A DNA stretch of 64,000 nt from contig NZ_BLJE01000001.1 in the NCBI RefSeq assembly GCF_009811795.1, positions 372,001 to 436,000 of the forward strand. Reading direction: 5' to 3'. Positions 35,786-44,687 of the stretch are shown in pieces. The DNA comes from Litoreibacter roseus. Lineage in GTDB: Bacteria; Pseudomonadota; Alphaproteobacteria; Rhodobacterales; Rhodobacteraceae. Below the pieces are notes generated by a model that searched no databases, was not told the origin of the DNA, and worked only from the letters and a program-made list of their open reading frames with translations. The first letter of the stretch is position 1; every line of letters starts with the position of its first letter. The position numbers and the translations under genes are program-made.

Positions 35786-36505
35786 ATGAGATTTATTCTG
35801 GCTCTCCTTTTTTTCCTGCCAACGGCCGCTGTCGCGGATTGTGTTGTCCTGCTCCATGGTTTGGCGCGGACCTCTTTTTCGCTCAGTGTTATGGAAGAAA
35901 GCCTGAAGGCGAACGGCTATCAGACGGTCAATCCGGGCTACCCGTCCACGTCTGACACCATCCGCGATCTGGCCGATGGGACAATTCCCGCCGCGATAGA
36001 GGAATGTGATCAGAACGTTCCGATCCATTTCGTCACCCATTCCATGGGCGGGATTCTTGTCCGGGCATGGCTGGCGGAAAACGATCTGGCTGATCTGGGG
36101 CGCGTTGTGATGCTCGCGCCCCCGAATAAAGGGTCGGAGCTTGTCGATACGCTCGGTGATCTCGACCCGTTTGAATGGGTGAATGGCCCCGCAGGTCTTC
36201 AGCTGACAACTGGCCCGGATTCGTTGCCAAACGCACTTGGCCCAGTGGATTTTGTGCTTGGGGTCGTCGCGGGCACTCAGACCCTCAACCCGATCTATTC
36301 AGCTATTATTCCGGGTGAGGATGACGGGAAGGTGTCGGTCGAGTCCACTCGCATCGAAGGTATGACCGATCATCTGATCCTGCCGGTGACCCACACATTC
36401 ATGATGAACTCGCCTTTCGTCGTCGCGCAAACCGTGCGGTTTCTTCAAAACGGCGCTTTCGATGACACGCTTACGTTGTCCGATATTGTGTTGGGCAGCG
36501 ACTAA
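35786..36505 (+). CDS. exported alpha/beta hydrolase (lipase-like)
   Basis: A 239-residue secreted hydrolase. The signal peptide [17 protein letters not shown] leads directly into the oxyanion segment [14 protein letters not shown]. The nucleophile serine is in THSMGG near 96, and a late [11 protein letters not shown] supplies the histidine. It resembles short bacterial esterases/lipases of the class 2 or EstA type. The ATG at 35786 is preferred over a TTG nine bases upstream because it begins the signal peptide. It ends six bases before the convergent purK stop. Confidence 0.85.
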   Translation: MRFILALLFFLPTAAVADCVVLLHGLARTSFSLSVMEESLKANGYQTVNPGYPSTSDTIRDLADGTIPAAIEECDQNVPIHFVTHSMGGILVRAWLAENDLADLGRVVMLAPPNKGSELVDTLGDLDPFEWVNGPAGLQLTTGPDSLPNALGPVDFVLGVVAGTQTLNPIYSAIIPGEDDGKVSVESTRIEGMTDHLILPVTHTFMMNSPFVVAQTVRFLQNGAFDDTLTLSDIVLGSD

Positions 36506-36511
36506 ACTGCT

Positions 36512-37585
36512 TTAATCCTTGGGCGTAATGCGGTTGACATGACCCATCTTTCGGCCGGGCTTCGCCTCGGCCTTTCCATAAAGATGTAGCGCGACGCCTG
36601 GATCTGCCGACAGGTCGGCTACCCGATCCATATCCGCGCCGATCAGGTTTTCCATTTTGACATTCGCGTGGCGCGCGCCATCGCCCAGAGGCCAACCTGT
36701 AATGGCCCGGATGTGCTGCTCAAACTGATCGATCACACAGCCATTCTGCGTCCAGTGGCCGGAATTGTGCACGCGCGGCGCGATCTCATTCACGATCAGT
36801 CCCCCCGGCGTCACAAACAACTCCACCCCCAAGACACCCACGTAGTCGAGCGCGTTCAGGATTTTGCCCGTCAAAAGCACGGCATCCGCCTTCTGCGCGC
36901 CGCTCAATCGCGCAGGGACCGTCGTCGTTCTCAAAATGCCGTCGTCATGAAGGTTCTCGCCCGGATCAAAGCAGGCAATCTCGCCGTTTAGACCACGCGC
37001 GCCGATCACGGACACTTCATGACTGAAATTGACGAAGCCTTCTAGGACCGCATCGGATCCTGCCATTTCTTCAATCGCACGCCCGATATCTGCGTCCGAT
37101 CCAAGCCGAACCTGACCCTTGCCGTCATATCCGAACCGCCGGGTTTTCAGGATCGAAGGGACGCCGATACCCTTGACCGCTGCTGTCAGGTCATCTGCAG
37201 TCGAAATCGCGGCAAAAGGTGCCGTCTGCAGGCCGAGCCCGTTCAGAAACTCTTTCTCCGTCAAACGGTCCTGCGAAATGCCAAGCGCTTTGCGGTTGGG
37301 TCGGATCGGGCAGGTCTCTTCCAGAATATCCAACGCAGCTGTGGGAACGTTCTCAAATTCATACGTGATGACGTCCACGGTGGCCGCAAACGCGCGCAAG
37401 GCATCTTCGTCGCCGTAAGGTGCTGTAACCACCCGCGCCGCGACCTGACCGGCAGGTGGGGCACTGCCTGGCTCGTAGATCGCGCATTCAAATCCAAGCC
37501 GAGAGGCCGCAACGGACAACATCCGCCCAAGCTGGCCACCGCCCAGGATCCCTATGGTCGCACCGACCGGTAACCGGTCAATCAT
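36512..37585 (-). CDS. purK: 5-(carboxyamino)imidazole ribonucleotide synthase
   Basis: ATP-grasp enzyme that carboxylates AIR with bicarbonate in purine synthesis. It has 357 residues from the ATG at 37585, which overlaps the purE stop by eight bases. Motifs are [13 protein letters not shown] near the start, [21 protein letters not shown] and [14 protein letters not shown]. Works with PurE next to it. Confidence 0.96.
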   Translation of the reverse strand: MIDRLPVGATIGILGGGQLGRMLSVAASRLGFECAIYEPGSAPPAGQVAARVVTAPYGDEDALRAFAATVDVITYEFENVPTAALDILEETCPIRPNRKALGISQDRLTEKEFLNGLGLQTAPFAAISTADDLTAAVKGIGVPSILKTRRFGYDGKGQVRLGSDADIGRAIEEMAGSDAVLEGFVNFSHEVSVIGARGLNGEIACFDPGENLHDDGILRTTTVPARLSGAQKADAVLLTGKILNALDYVGVLGVELFVTPGGLIVNEIAPRVHNSGHWTQNGCVIDQFEQHIRAITGWPLGDGARHANVKMENLIGADMDRVADLSADPGVALHLYGKAEAKPGRKMGHVNRITPKD

Positions 37586-38066
37586 CGCCTGGTACCTCTG
37601 GAATACTGTCGGTGAGCGCCGCGCGCCACGCCTCCAGCCGTTCAGCCAGATCCGCGTCGCTGAGCGCAAGAATACCGGCAGCCATCAGCCCCGCATTGGC
37701 CGCCCCAGCCGCCCCGATAGCCATAGTCGCAACCGGAAAGCCGCGTGGCATTTGCACAATGGAATACAGGCTGTCTACACCACTCAGAGCCTTCGTCTGG
37801 ACGGGCACACCGATCACCGGAAGGCGCGTTTTAGATGCCATCATGCCGGGCAAATGCGCGGCCCCCCCGGCGCCTGCAATAATCACGTGTAGGCCACGAT
37901 CAACCGCCGTTTTGCCGTAGGTCCATAGTCTGTCAGGTGTCCTGTGGGCCGAAACGATCTGCACGTCACAAGCGATGTTGAGATCGGCAAGGATGTCTGC
38001 GGCTTCTTTCATCGTGGCCCAGTCCGATTGACTGCCCATGATGATGCCGACTTTTGCTGTGGTCAT
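37578..38066 (-). CDS. purE: 5-(carboxyamino)imidazole ribonucleotide mutase
   Basis: Isomerises N5-CAIR to CAIR, the step after PurK. It has 162 residues, class I type, with [16 protein letters not shown] near the N-terminus, the SAHRTPDRL motif with the catalytic His and the [10 protein letters not shown] loop. First gene of the purEK operon; purK overlaps its 3' end. Confidence 0.97.
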   Translation of the reverse strand: MTTAKVGIIMGSQSDWATMKEAADILADLNIACDVQIVSAHRTPDRLWTYGKTAVDRGLHVIIAGAGGAAHLPGMMASKTRLPVIGVPVQTKALSGVDSLYSIVQMPRGFPVATMAIGAAGAANAGLMAAGILALSDADLAERLEAWRAALTDSIPEVPGDD

Positions 38067-38112
38067 GACCCCTCCCGCCTCAAGGAAGCGGTGTTATAGC
38101 GGGCGAGACACG

Positions 38113-38331
38113 TTATGCAATGATATCCGGCGTCAGACGGTCTTCCAGCGCGATGATCTGGTCTTTCAAAACAAGTTTCTGTTTTTTCAGCCGTTTCAAG
38201 GTCAGTTGGTTGAAACTGGGTGCGTGCTGAAGCGCTTCGATTGCCTCATCCAGATCCCGGTGATTTTGTTTCAGGACGTCGAGTTTGACGCGCAAGACCT
38301 CCTCGGTCGACATTTTCGGCGAGGGAGTCAT
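38113..38331 (-). CDS. YdcH family protein (DUF465)
   Basis: A 72-residue coiled-coil protein with EEVLRVKLDVLKQNHRDLDEAIEAL and LKRLKKQKLVLKDQIIALEDRL, the DUF465 pattern. Starts at 38331 and 38313 are both possible; neither has a strong ribosome binding site. Function unknown. It is 46 bases upstream of purE on the same strand, and divergent from hsp20. Confidence 0.85.
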   Translation of the reverse strand: MTPSPKMSTEEVLRVKLDVLKQNHRDLDEAIEALQHAPSFNQLTLKRLKKQKLVLKDQIIALEDRLTPDIIA

Positions 38332-38415
38332 TGTGGATAACGTCCTTTTCAATGTGCGGTTTTCCACAATCTAGCGATTTTCTGCAGCGCTCAAAAGCGT
38401 TTTGCACGCGAAACC

Positions 38416-38446
38416 CTTGCGATTTTCCTGATGCACACCCAAATTT
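38416..38446 (+). promoter_or_regulatory. possible sigma-32 (RpoH-type) promoter before hsp20
   Basis: CCCTTGCG with CTTGCG at 38416-38421, 16 bases, then CCCAAATTT at 38438-38446, resembling the heat-shock pattern CTTGAA / CCCCATnT. It is 60-90 bases before the hsp20 ATG. The spacing is at the long end and the -10 is imperfect. Confidence 0.35.
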
Positions 38447-38508
38447 AGACCAAGGTCGCCGAACCGGGGCCTCTCTTATGCAAAGTCGCTGAACCTAAGG
38501 ACTGTGCC

Positions 38509-38922
38509 ATGACCAAACTTGCACTGGGCGCCCACCCCTTTCTACTGGGCTTCGACCAGTTGGAGCGCCTCGTCGAACGGACCGCGAAGTCCGGGAATGA
38601 CAGCTATCCCCCGTTTAACATCGAACAGGCCTCTGACCATGCGTTTCGGATCACACTGGCTGTGGCGGGTTTTGCCGAAGAAGATCTTTCGATCACCGTG
38701 GAAGATCGCCAATTGATCGTGCGCGGGCGTCAGTCCGATGATCAGTCAGACCGCATTTTTCTGCATCGTGGGATCGCCTCACGGCAATTTCAAAAGGCGT
38801 TTGTGCTTGCTGATGGCGTGGATGTGGCAGGTGCGAAGACGGAAAACGGTTTGCTGCATATCGATCTGAAACGCTCTGTACCGGACACCATCGTTCAGAC
38901 AATCGAAATCAACAAAAGCTAA
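38509..38922 (+). CDS. Hsp20 small heat-shock protein
   Basis: A 137-residue ATP-independent holdase of the IbpA type. The alpha-crystallin domain spans about 35-125: YPPFNIEQ..FRITLAVAGFAEEDLSITVEDRQLIVRGRQ and the GLLHIDLKR motif. The ATG follows a CTAAGGACTG stretch. It is followed by a DUF1150 gene, as is usual in Rhodobacterales and Rhizobiales. A heat-shock type promoter match lies upstream. Confidence 0.94.
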   Translation: MTKLALGAHPFLLGFDQLERLVERTAKSGNDSYPPFNIEQASDHAFRITLAVAGFAEEDLSITVEDRQLIVRGRQSDDQSDRIFLHRGIASRQFQKAFVLADGVDVAGAKTENGLLHIDLKRSVPDTIVQTIEINKS

Positions 38923-38930
38923 GGAGCAGT

Positions 38931-39161
38931 ATGATGAACACACCATTTGACATGAAGTCGGGGCGCGAGGATCGTATTGTTTATGTGCGCCCTGTCGATG
39001 CTGCGGAGCTTCCCGAGAAATTGCGCGCTGATATCGATCAGATTAAAAATCTCTACGCAGTGCACGCGCCCGATGGCGAACGGTTAGCCCTTGTCGAGGG
39101 CCGCTCCCTTGCCTTTGCGCTGGCCCGTCAAAATGACTTTGCGCCCGTCACCGTGCATTGA
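38931..39161 (+). CDS. DUF1150 family protein
   Basis: A 76-residue protein of the DUF1150 family, found with small heat-shock genes in alphaproteobacteria. Typical segment: VRPVDAAELPEKLRAD..LYAVHAPDGERLALVEGRSLAFALAR. Two adjacent ATGs (38931 and 38934) follow an AGGAG site; the second has the better spacing. Function unknown, with a link to the chaperone suggested by context. Its stop overlaps the TTG start of the PhzF gene. Confidence 0.9.
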   Translation: MMNTPFDMKSGREDRIVYVRPVDAAELPEKLRADIDQIKNLYAVHAPDGERLALVEGRSLAFALARQNDFAPVTVH

Positions 39162-40042
39162 CCACCTATCCGTTCGATTGGGTCGACGCGTTTACCACCA
39201 AGCCTTTCGGTGGAAACGGATGCGCGGTCGTCTATGATGACGGCGCATTACCCGTTGAGACCTGCCTTGCCTATACGCGCGAAACTGGTCTGGTCGAGTG
39301 CACGTTTGTCGGGCCCTCAGAGATTGCCGATTTAAAGGTGCGATACTTCTTGGCCGAGCGCGAGATTCCGTTTGCCGGTCATCCAACAATCGCAACCGTT
39401 GTATCAGCATTGTCGCGCAAGGTGGTCAGTGGTCCCAAGCTAAGCCTGGAAACCGGGGCAGGGGTGCTGGAGATCGACGTCAGCGACGATTTAATACCTC
39501 AAGTGGCGATGACCCAGAACGCGCCAGAGTTTGGAGTGGTCCTTTCTGCGGATACCGTCGCTGCCGCTGTCGGGCTCTCTGCCGATGATATCGCGGCCCC
39601 GCCACAGGTGGTGTCCACAGGGCTGCCCTTTGTTATTACTATTCTGAAAGACCACAATGCGCTGAAGCGCGCCAAGCTAGACGCGAAAGCGCTCATCAAG
39701 GTACGTGAGCAGGCGAAGCACGACGATGCAGACATGATGGAGCCTTATCTTGTGACGCTAGAGGGGGCCGACGATGACGGCGATACATTCGCTCGCCTGC
39801 TGCTTGCACCCCCGAACCCCGCTGAAGATCCGTTCACGGGGTCAGCGACCGGATGTGCCGCAGCGTATCTGTGGCATCATGGTTTAATAGATGCACCTGA
39901 CTACGTAGCCCAGCAGGGCCATTGGATGGGACGGCCCGGTCAGGCCGCCGTATCCGTGCTGGGTTCCCGTGACGCAATAGCTGGCGTGAAAGTCACAGGG
40001 CAGGGGCGCATTGTGATGCGCGGCGACGTTCTGCCCGTTTAG
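39158..40042 (+). CDS. PhzF family phenazine biosynthesis-like isomerase
   Basis: A 294-residue PhzF-fold protein (diaminopimelate-epimerase-like). The opening FDWVDAFTTKPFGGNGCAVV, the GHPTIATVV loop and DPFTGSATGCAAAYLW near 230 are characteristic, with a conserved glutamate (GLVECTFV) as in catalytic PhzF members. The start is a TTG in a TTGA overlap with DUF1150. No phenazine genes are nearby, so it is probably a generic isomerase of unknown substrate. Confidence 0.9.
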   Translation: MTTYPFDWVDAFTTKPFGGNGCAVVYDDGALPVETCLAYTRETGLVECTFVGPSEIADLKVRYFLAEREIPFAGHPTIATVVSALSRKVVSGPKLSLETGAGVLEIDVSDDLIPQVAMTQNAPEFGVVLSADTVAAAVGLSADDIAAPPQVVSTGLPFVITILKDHNALKRAKLDAKALIKVREQAKHDDADMMEPYLVTLEGADDDGDTFARLLLAPPNPAEDPFTGSATGCAAAYLWHHGLIDAPDYVAQQGHWMGRPGQAAVSVLGSRDAIAGVKVTGQGRIVMRGDVLPV

Positions 40043-40054
40043 GGGATCCGGTCC

Positions 40055-41767
40055 TTAGGACCGGATCAAGCCCATGCTTTCCAGCTTCAGGATCACCTGA
40101 TGGGCGCAGTTGTCGACATCGACATTCTCTGTCTCCACGCTCAATTCAGGATTGGCAGGAACGTCATAGGGATCAGAGATGCCGGTGAACTCCTTGATTT
40201 TGCCTTCCCGTGCCAACTTGTAGAGGCCCTTGCGGTCGCGCCGCTCACATTCCTCAATTGACGTGGCAACATGCACTTCGATGAACGCCCCGAACTGCTC
40301 GATGTCTTCGCGCACCGCACGCCGCGTAGTCGCATAAGGCGCGATGGGCGCGCAGATCGCGATACCGCCGTTCTTTGTGATCTCGGACGCGACGTAGCCG
40401 ATCCTGCGGATGTTCAGGTCCCGGTGCTCTTTCGAAAAACCGAGCTCAGATGAAAGGTTCTTCCGCACGATATCACCGTCCAGAAGCGTGACAGGGCGAC
40501 CACCCATTTCCATCAGCTTGACCATCAGCGCGTTTGCAATTGTCGATTTGCCGGAGCCCGAGAACCCCGTGAAAAAGACCGTGAAGCCTTGCTTGGCGCG
40601 GGCCGGACGGGACTTGCGCAGCTCTTCGACGACGGCGGGGAAGCTGAACCATTCGGGGATTTCCAGACCTTCTGCCAGACGGCGGCGCAGTTCGGTGCCC
40701 GAAATATTCAGGATCGTGACGTCGTCCTTATCCTTGATCTCGTCGGCAGGCTCATATTGCGCGCGGTCCTGAACATAGACCATGTGCTTAAAGTCGACCA
40801 TCTCGATGCCGATCTCTTCCTGGTGCGCGCGGAACAGGTCCTGCGCATCGTACGGCCCATAGAAATCTTCGCCTTGGCTGTTCTTGCCGGGGCCTGCATG
40901 ATCGCGCCCGACGATGAAATGCGTACAACCGTGGTTTTTGCGGATGATCCCGTGCCAGACAGCCTCGCGCGGGCCAGCCATCCGCATCGCCAGATTGAGA
41001 AGGCTCATGGACGTGGTCGCGGATGGGTACTGGTCCAACACAGCCTCGTAGCACCGAACCCGCGTGAAGTGGTCGATATCACCGGGCTTCGTCATCCCAA
41101 CGACAGGGTGGATCAGCAGGTTCGCTTCTGCTTCTTTCGCAGCCCGAAAGGTCAGTTCTTGGTGGGCGCGGTGAAGGGGGTTCCGGGTCTGGAACGCCAC
41201 GACCCTACGCCACCCCATTTTGCGGAAATAGGCGCGCAATTCGTTGGGTGTGTTGCGCAGACCGCGGAAATCGTAATGTACGGGCGCCTGAATGCCGGTG
41301 ATCGGTCCGCCCAGATACACGGCCCCCGCCTGATTGTGCAGGTAGTTCACCGCCGGATGTGCTTCGTCGTCCGCGCCAAAGACCTTTTCGGCCTCGCGGG
41401 ACTTGTTCGGGGTCCAGCGATCCGTGACCGACAGGATCGCGAGGATCACGCCTTCTTGGTCGCGCAGTGCAATATCCTGACCAACGTCCAGTTTCCCGGC
41501 AAATTCTTCGCTGACATCCAGCGTGATCGGAATGGGCCAAAGTGTACCGTCGGCGGTCCGCATATTTTCAACGACGCCGTCATAATCTTCTTCGGTCAGA
41601 AAGCCTTTCAACGGGGCAAAGCCGCCATTCATCAACAGATCGAGGTCACAGATCTGGCGCGGCGTCAGGTCCCAAGAGACAAGATCGCTTGCTTCCGCCT
41701 TCAGCTTCTGGGCGGAATCGTAAGACACATAGAGTTCGGGGACAGGGGCGCGGTTGGCGAGTTGCAT
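40055..41767 (-). CDS. bifunctional sulfate adenylyltransferase / adenylylsulfate kinase
   Basis: A single 570-residue protein that turns sulfate into APS and then PAPS. Residues 1-385 are the ATP sulfurylase, with QTRNPLHRAHQEL (the HxxH loop) near 195 and the GRDHAGPGKNSQG segment. Residues about 390-570 are the APS kinase, with P-loop GFSGSGKST near 396 and LDGDIVRKNLSSELGFS. The kinase being C-terminal and both active sites intact predicts PAPS production. A PAPS-type sulfotransferase is 3 kb away. The 5' leader region (41768-41960) has a GC-rich imperfect hairpin at 41795-41820. Confidence 0.95.
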   Translation of the reverse strand: MQLANRAPVPELYVSYDSAQKLKAEASDLVSWDLTPRQICDLDLLMNGGFAPLKGFLTEEDYDGVVENMRTADGTLWPIPITLDVSEEFAGKLDVGQDIALRDQEGVILAILSVTDRWTPNKSREAEKVFGADDEAHPAVNYLHNQAGAVYLGGPITGIQAPVHYDFRGLRNTPNELRAYFRKMGWRRVVAFQTRNPLHRAHQELTFRAAKEAEANLLIHPVVGMTKPGDIDHFTRVRCYEAVLDQYPSATTSMSLLNLAMRMAGPREAVWHGIIRKNHGCTHFIVGRDHAGPGKNSQGEDFYGPYDAQDLFRAHQEEIGIEMVDFKHMVYVQDRAQYEPADEIKDKDDVTILNISGTELRRRLAEGLEIPEWFSFPAVVEELRKSRPARAKQGFTVFFTGFSGSGKSTIANALMVKLMEMGGRPVTLLDGDIVRKNLSSELGFSKEHRDLNIRRIGYVASEITKNGGIAICAPIAPYATTRRAVREDIEQFGAFIEVHVATSIEECERRDRKGLYKLAREGKIKEFTGISDPYDVPANPELSVETENVDVDNCAHQVILKLESMGLIRS

Positions 41768-41960
41768 AATGGCTCTCTAAACTATTGAACATTCGGCGCC
41801 CCCCACGCCGTCGGGGTGCCTTTAACGCGGGATTCGCACTGGGATCAAGCCGTCATGCGTGCGCCCGACCGTTTGCCGCCGATAGAAATGCATCGACAGG
41901 CAAAGGTGGCGCTGTTTGGTCGCGAGACTGGCTTCAATAGGATCAGGTAGCCAAGACTGT

Positions 41961-42950
41961 TCAGGCGTCGACCTTTGCACCGTAGCCCATGGGCAGGCTG
42001 GCCTCTTCGCCATCCTGTTCCGCGAGGAACCGTTCTGCTTCCAACGCGGCCATACATCCCATGCCCGCGCTTGTGACGGCCTGCCGGTACTTGTGGTCCG
42101 TCAGATCGCCGGCAGCAAAAACGCCAGGGATCGACGTCTCGGTGCTGTCGGGCTTCGTTACCACGTAGCCGCCCATATGCGTGTCCAACACATCTTTCAC
42201 CAACTCGTTGGCGGGCGCATGGCCGATTGCAACGAACACGCCCTTGCACGGGATTTCTTTGACCTCGCCGGTTTTGACGTTTTTCACACGAACGCCTGTG
42301 ACCCCCATGGGATTGCTGTCCCCCACAACCTCTTCCAGTTGGTGGAACCAGAGCGGCTCGATCTTCGGGTTCTTCATCAGCCGGTCCTGCAGAATTTTCT
42401 CAGCGCGCAATTCGTCCCGCCTGTGGATCAGCGTGACTTTCGACGCGAAGTTCGTGAGGAACAAAGCTTCCTCCACCGCAGTGTTGCCACCACCGATCAC
42501 CACGATCTCCTGACCGCGATAGAAAAAGCCGTCGCAGGTCGCGCACGCGCTGACGCCGAAGCCTTTGAATTTTTCCTCGGAAGGCAAACCAAGCCACTTT
42601 GCCCGCGCGCCCGTGGCCAAAATCACGGCGTCGCAGGTATAGATTGTGCCACTGTCACTCTTTGCCGTGAAGGGCCGCTTGGACAGGTCAATATCTGAGA
42701 TGATATCGGAGATCACTTCGCAACCCATCGCCTTGGCATGGGCTTCCATGCGCACCATCAGGTCGGGACCTTGCACTTCCGTGTCGCCCGGCCAGTTCTC
42801 GACCTCGGTCGTCGTCGTCAGCTGACCGCCCGGCTCAATCCCTTGCACCAGAATCGGCTCGAGCATCGCCCGCGACGCATAGACGGCTGCGGTGTATCCG
42901 GCCGGACCAGATCCGATGATCAGAACTTTGGTATGACGCGTGGCGGACAT
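41961..42950 (-). CDS. trxB: thioredoxin-disulfide reductase
   Basis: FAD- and NADPH-dependent reductase that keeps thioredoxin reduced. It has 329 residues from the ATG at 42950 (AAGGAA seven bases upstream). Rossmann motif [13 protein letters not shown] at 8-20, redox-active CATC at 136-139, NADPH motif [13 protein letters not shown], and C-terminal FAD motif [13 protein letters not shown]. Divergent from lrp, as in many proteobacteria. Confidence 0.96.
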   Translation of the reverse strand: MSATRHTKVLIIGSGPAGYTAAVYASRAMLEPILVQGIEPGGQLTTTTEVENWPGDTEVQGPDLMVRMEAHAKAMGCEVISDIISDIDLSKRPFTAKSDSGTIYTCDAVILATGARAKWLGLPSEEKFKGFGVSACATCDGFFYRGQEIVVIGGGNTAVEEALFLTNFASKVTLIHRRDELRAEKILQDRLMKNPKIEPLWFHQLEEVVGDSNPMGVTGVRVKNVKTGEVKEIPCKGVFVAIGHAPANELVKDVLDTHMGGYVVTKPDSTETSIPGVFAAGDLTDHKYRQAVTSAGMGCMAALEAERFLAEQDGEEASLPMGYGAKVDA

Positions 42951-42996
42951 GGACGTGTTCCTTGGCAAGCTGAGGGTTCGGGACATATAGACATTG

Positions 42997-43028
42997 CGCG
43001 CGACAAGCTAAAGTCTGTTTGTCGCGCG
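42997..43028. repeat. 10-bp perfect inverted repeat between trxB and lrp
   Basis: CGCGCGACAA (42997-43006) and TTGTCGCGCG (43019-43028) with a 12-base spacer, 46 bases upstream of trxB and about 130 upstream of lrp. The divergent region makes an operator role possible; no T-run follows. Confidence 0.6.
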
Positions 43029-43156
43029 TAGCTCAACATCTATCGTGCATCGCTGCGCTTTGAGTAAAGTACAAAATCAGCGTTAAACTAGGAAAGAATG
43101 TTGCGCAAAAACCGCCTCGCAGGTAAGATATTTCAAAAGGGGAGCGCTGAAAGCCT

Positions 43157-43651
43157 ATGTCCAAGCTTGACGAGATCGACCGCAGAATACTTGCTGAATT
43201 GCAAGCCGACGGTCGGATGACCAATGTCGAGCTGGCCAAACGCGTCGGAATATCTGCACCACCCTGCCTGAGACGCGTGCGGACACTGGAGGAAAGCGGG
43301 TTCATCCGGGGATATCATGCCGACGTCGAGGCCCGTGCCCTTGGGTTCGAGGTGCAGGTCTTTGCGATGGTGGGGCTGCAAAGTCAGGCCGAGATGGATT
43401 TGAGTGCGTTCGAGAGGCGCTGCCAAGGCTGGCCGCTGGTCCGGGAGTGTCACATGCTGAACGGCGAGGTTGATTTCGTGCTGAAATGTGTGGCGCCGGA
43501 TCTCAGCAGCTTTCAGCGGTTTCTGACGGAACAACTGACATCAGCCGAGAACGTGGCCAGTGTGAAGACATCGCTTGTGATCCGTTGTGCGAAAGACGAG
43601 CCCGGCGTGCCGTTCGAAATTGTAGAGGAACGTCTCGCCCAGATCGCCTGA
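43157..43651 (+). CDS. Lrp/AsnC family transcriptional regulator
   Basis: A 164-residue leucine-responsive-type regulator. The N-terminal HTH (LDEIDRRILAELQADGRMTNVELAKRVGISAPPCLRRVRTLEESG) is textbook, and the C-terminal RAM ligand domain has GEVDFVLKCVAPDLSSFQRFL. The ATG has an AGGGGAG-type site upstream. Its location opposite trxB matches the lrp locus of E. coli, supporting a global amino-acid-responsive role, though the target set is unknown. Confidence 0.93.
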   Translation: MSKLDEIDRRILAELQADGRMTNVELAKRVGISAPPCLRRVRTLEESGFIRGYHADVEARALGFEVQVFAMVGLQSQAEMDLSAFERRCQGWPLVRECHMLNGEVDFVLKCVAPDLSSFQRFLTEQLTSAENVASVKTSLVIRCAKDEPGVPFEIVEERLAQIA

Positions 43652-43654
43652 CGC

Positions 43655-44446
43655 TCAGCCGCCGCTTCGCAGGCGCAGAACCTCTTGCGCCGTAAGACGC
43701 TCGATCGTGCGCTGACCGAAATCGCCGGTGCCGCGCACATTCGGGAACAGCCGCAGCAGCATATGCCGCAACTCGTCGTCCCGCAGCGCTTCGGAATGGG
43801 TGCCGGGATGATAGCTTTCCAACTCCATACCGTTCGCGAGATAAGTCGCCTGCCGCTCGAAGGCGATGTTGAAGACCGTGACGCGCGCGACGGGTTTGAT
43901 CGCGATCACACCCAGCCCGTCTTCGAAACAACGCACGGGCGCAAACGCATGGCGCAGACCAAACAAGGTTGTACAAGCCGCGTGCCGCAGCCGCATATGT
44001 GCCCGACCCGTGACCATCAGATCCTGACTGGGCTTGGCAAGGCCGAACGCATCGGTCATCACGCGGATGAGAGGATCGGAGTCTTCGACGTCGTTGGGAT
44101 CAATTGTGTAAGAGCCAATCCATTGGACTGGTAGCAAGCCATGATCGGATGTGTCGACCAGCGTCCCAGGCACGATGTCTTCGATCGCGACGGGGCCATC
44201 ATAGGTGTTGATCAGAGCACCGCGAACCAGGCTGGAGCATGCATTTTCAAGAAGTGTTGAGCCGGGGGCGACCACCGTGTCCCATGCGGGACATCCGGGG
44301 CGATTGAGCCACGCAACATCGTAGGATCGCGCACGCGGCTGGGCGCGGGGCAGAGGTCCCCGGCCAGACGCCGCTCGCGTGGAATAGTCTGTGGTATAAT
44401 CGTCGAAATGCTCATGCACCATTCTGGCGCCAACGGGTTCGGTCAC
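43655..44446 (-). CDS. Hint domain-containing protein
   Basis: A 263-residue protein with a Hint (hedgehog/intein) domain, common in Roseobacter genomes, usually at the C-terminal part of secreted or cell-surface proteins. The domain begins near 70 (ACSSLVRGALINTYDGPVAIEDIVPGTLV) and has QWIGSYTI and a late HMRLRHAACTT segment. The GTG at 44446 has a GAGGGAGAT site close upstream. No signal peptide is evident. Self-processing capability is not clear: the expected catalytic Cys-1 would be in NACSS. Target unknown. Confidence 0.8.
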   Translation of the reverse strand: MTEPVGARMVHEHFDDYTTDYSTRAASGRGPLPRAQPRARSYDVAWLNRPGCPAWDTVVAPGSTLLENACSSLVRGALINTYDGPVAIEDIVPGTLVDTSDHGLLPVQWIGSYTIDPNDVEDSDPLIRVMTDAFGLAKPSQDLMVTGRAHMRLRHAACTTLFGLRHAFAPVRCFEDGLGVIAIKPVARVTVFNIAFERQATYLANGMELESYHPGTHSEALRDDELRHMLLRLFPNVRGTGDFGQRTIERLTAQEVLRLRSGG

Positions 44447-44687
44447 ACTATCTCCCTCTCAGGTATTTGCGTGACCGTATCGGTCCCCACCGACACGCAT
44501 TTCTTCCGTTCACGTACACAGTCGCCCAGTTTCGGCCTTAAAGTCAAACGAAACCGACACATTTCCATGCGGAAAGTAACAATAGCTCGCCAAAAATGGT
44601 TACTGTTTTCACTGCTCGCGGCAATCTCGCCACATTTGTTAGACGTCTCGCGTGGACACTCCCGAATCGCTCTGACAGAGTGCGCCA

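Noticed and set aside
40589-41788. 399-codon open frame antisense to sat-cysC
   Set aside because: Overlaps a gene with intact motifs in both domains; no independent support.
41852-41947. 31-codon open frame between sat-cysC and trxB (plus strand)
   Set aside because: No ribosome binding site and arginine-rich random-looking product; probably chance.
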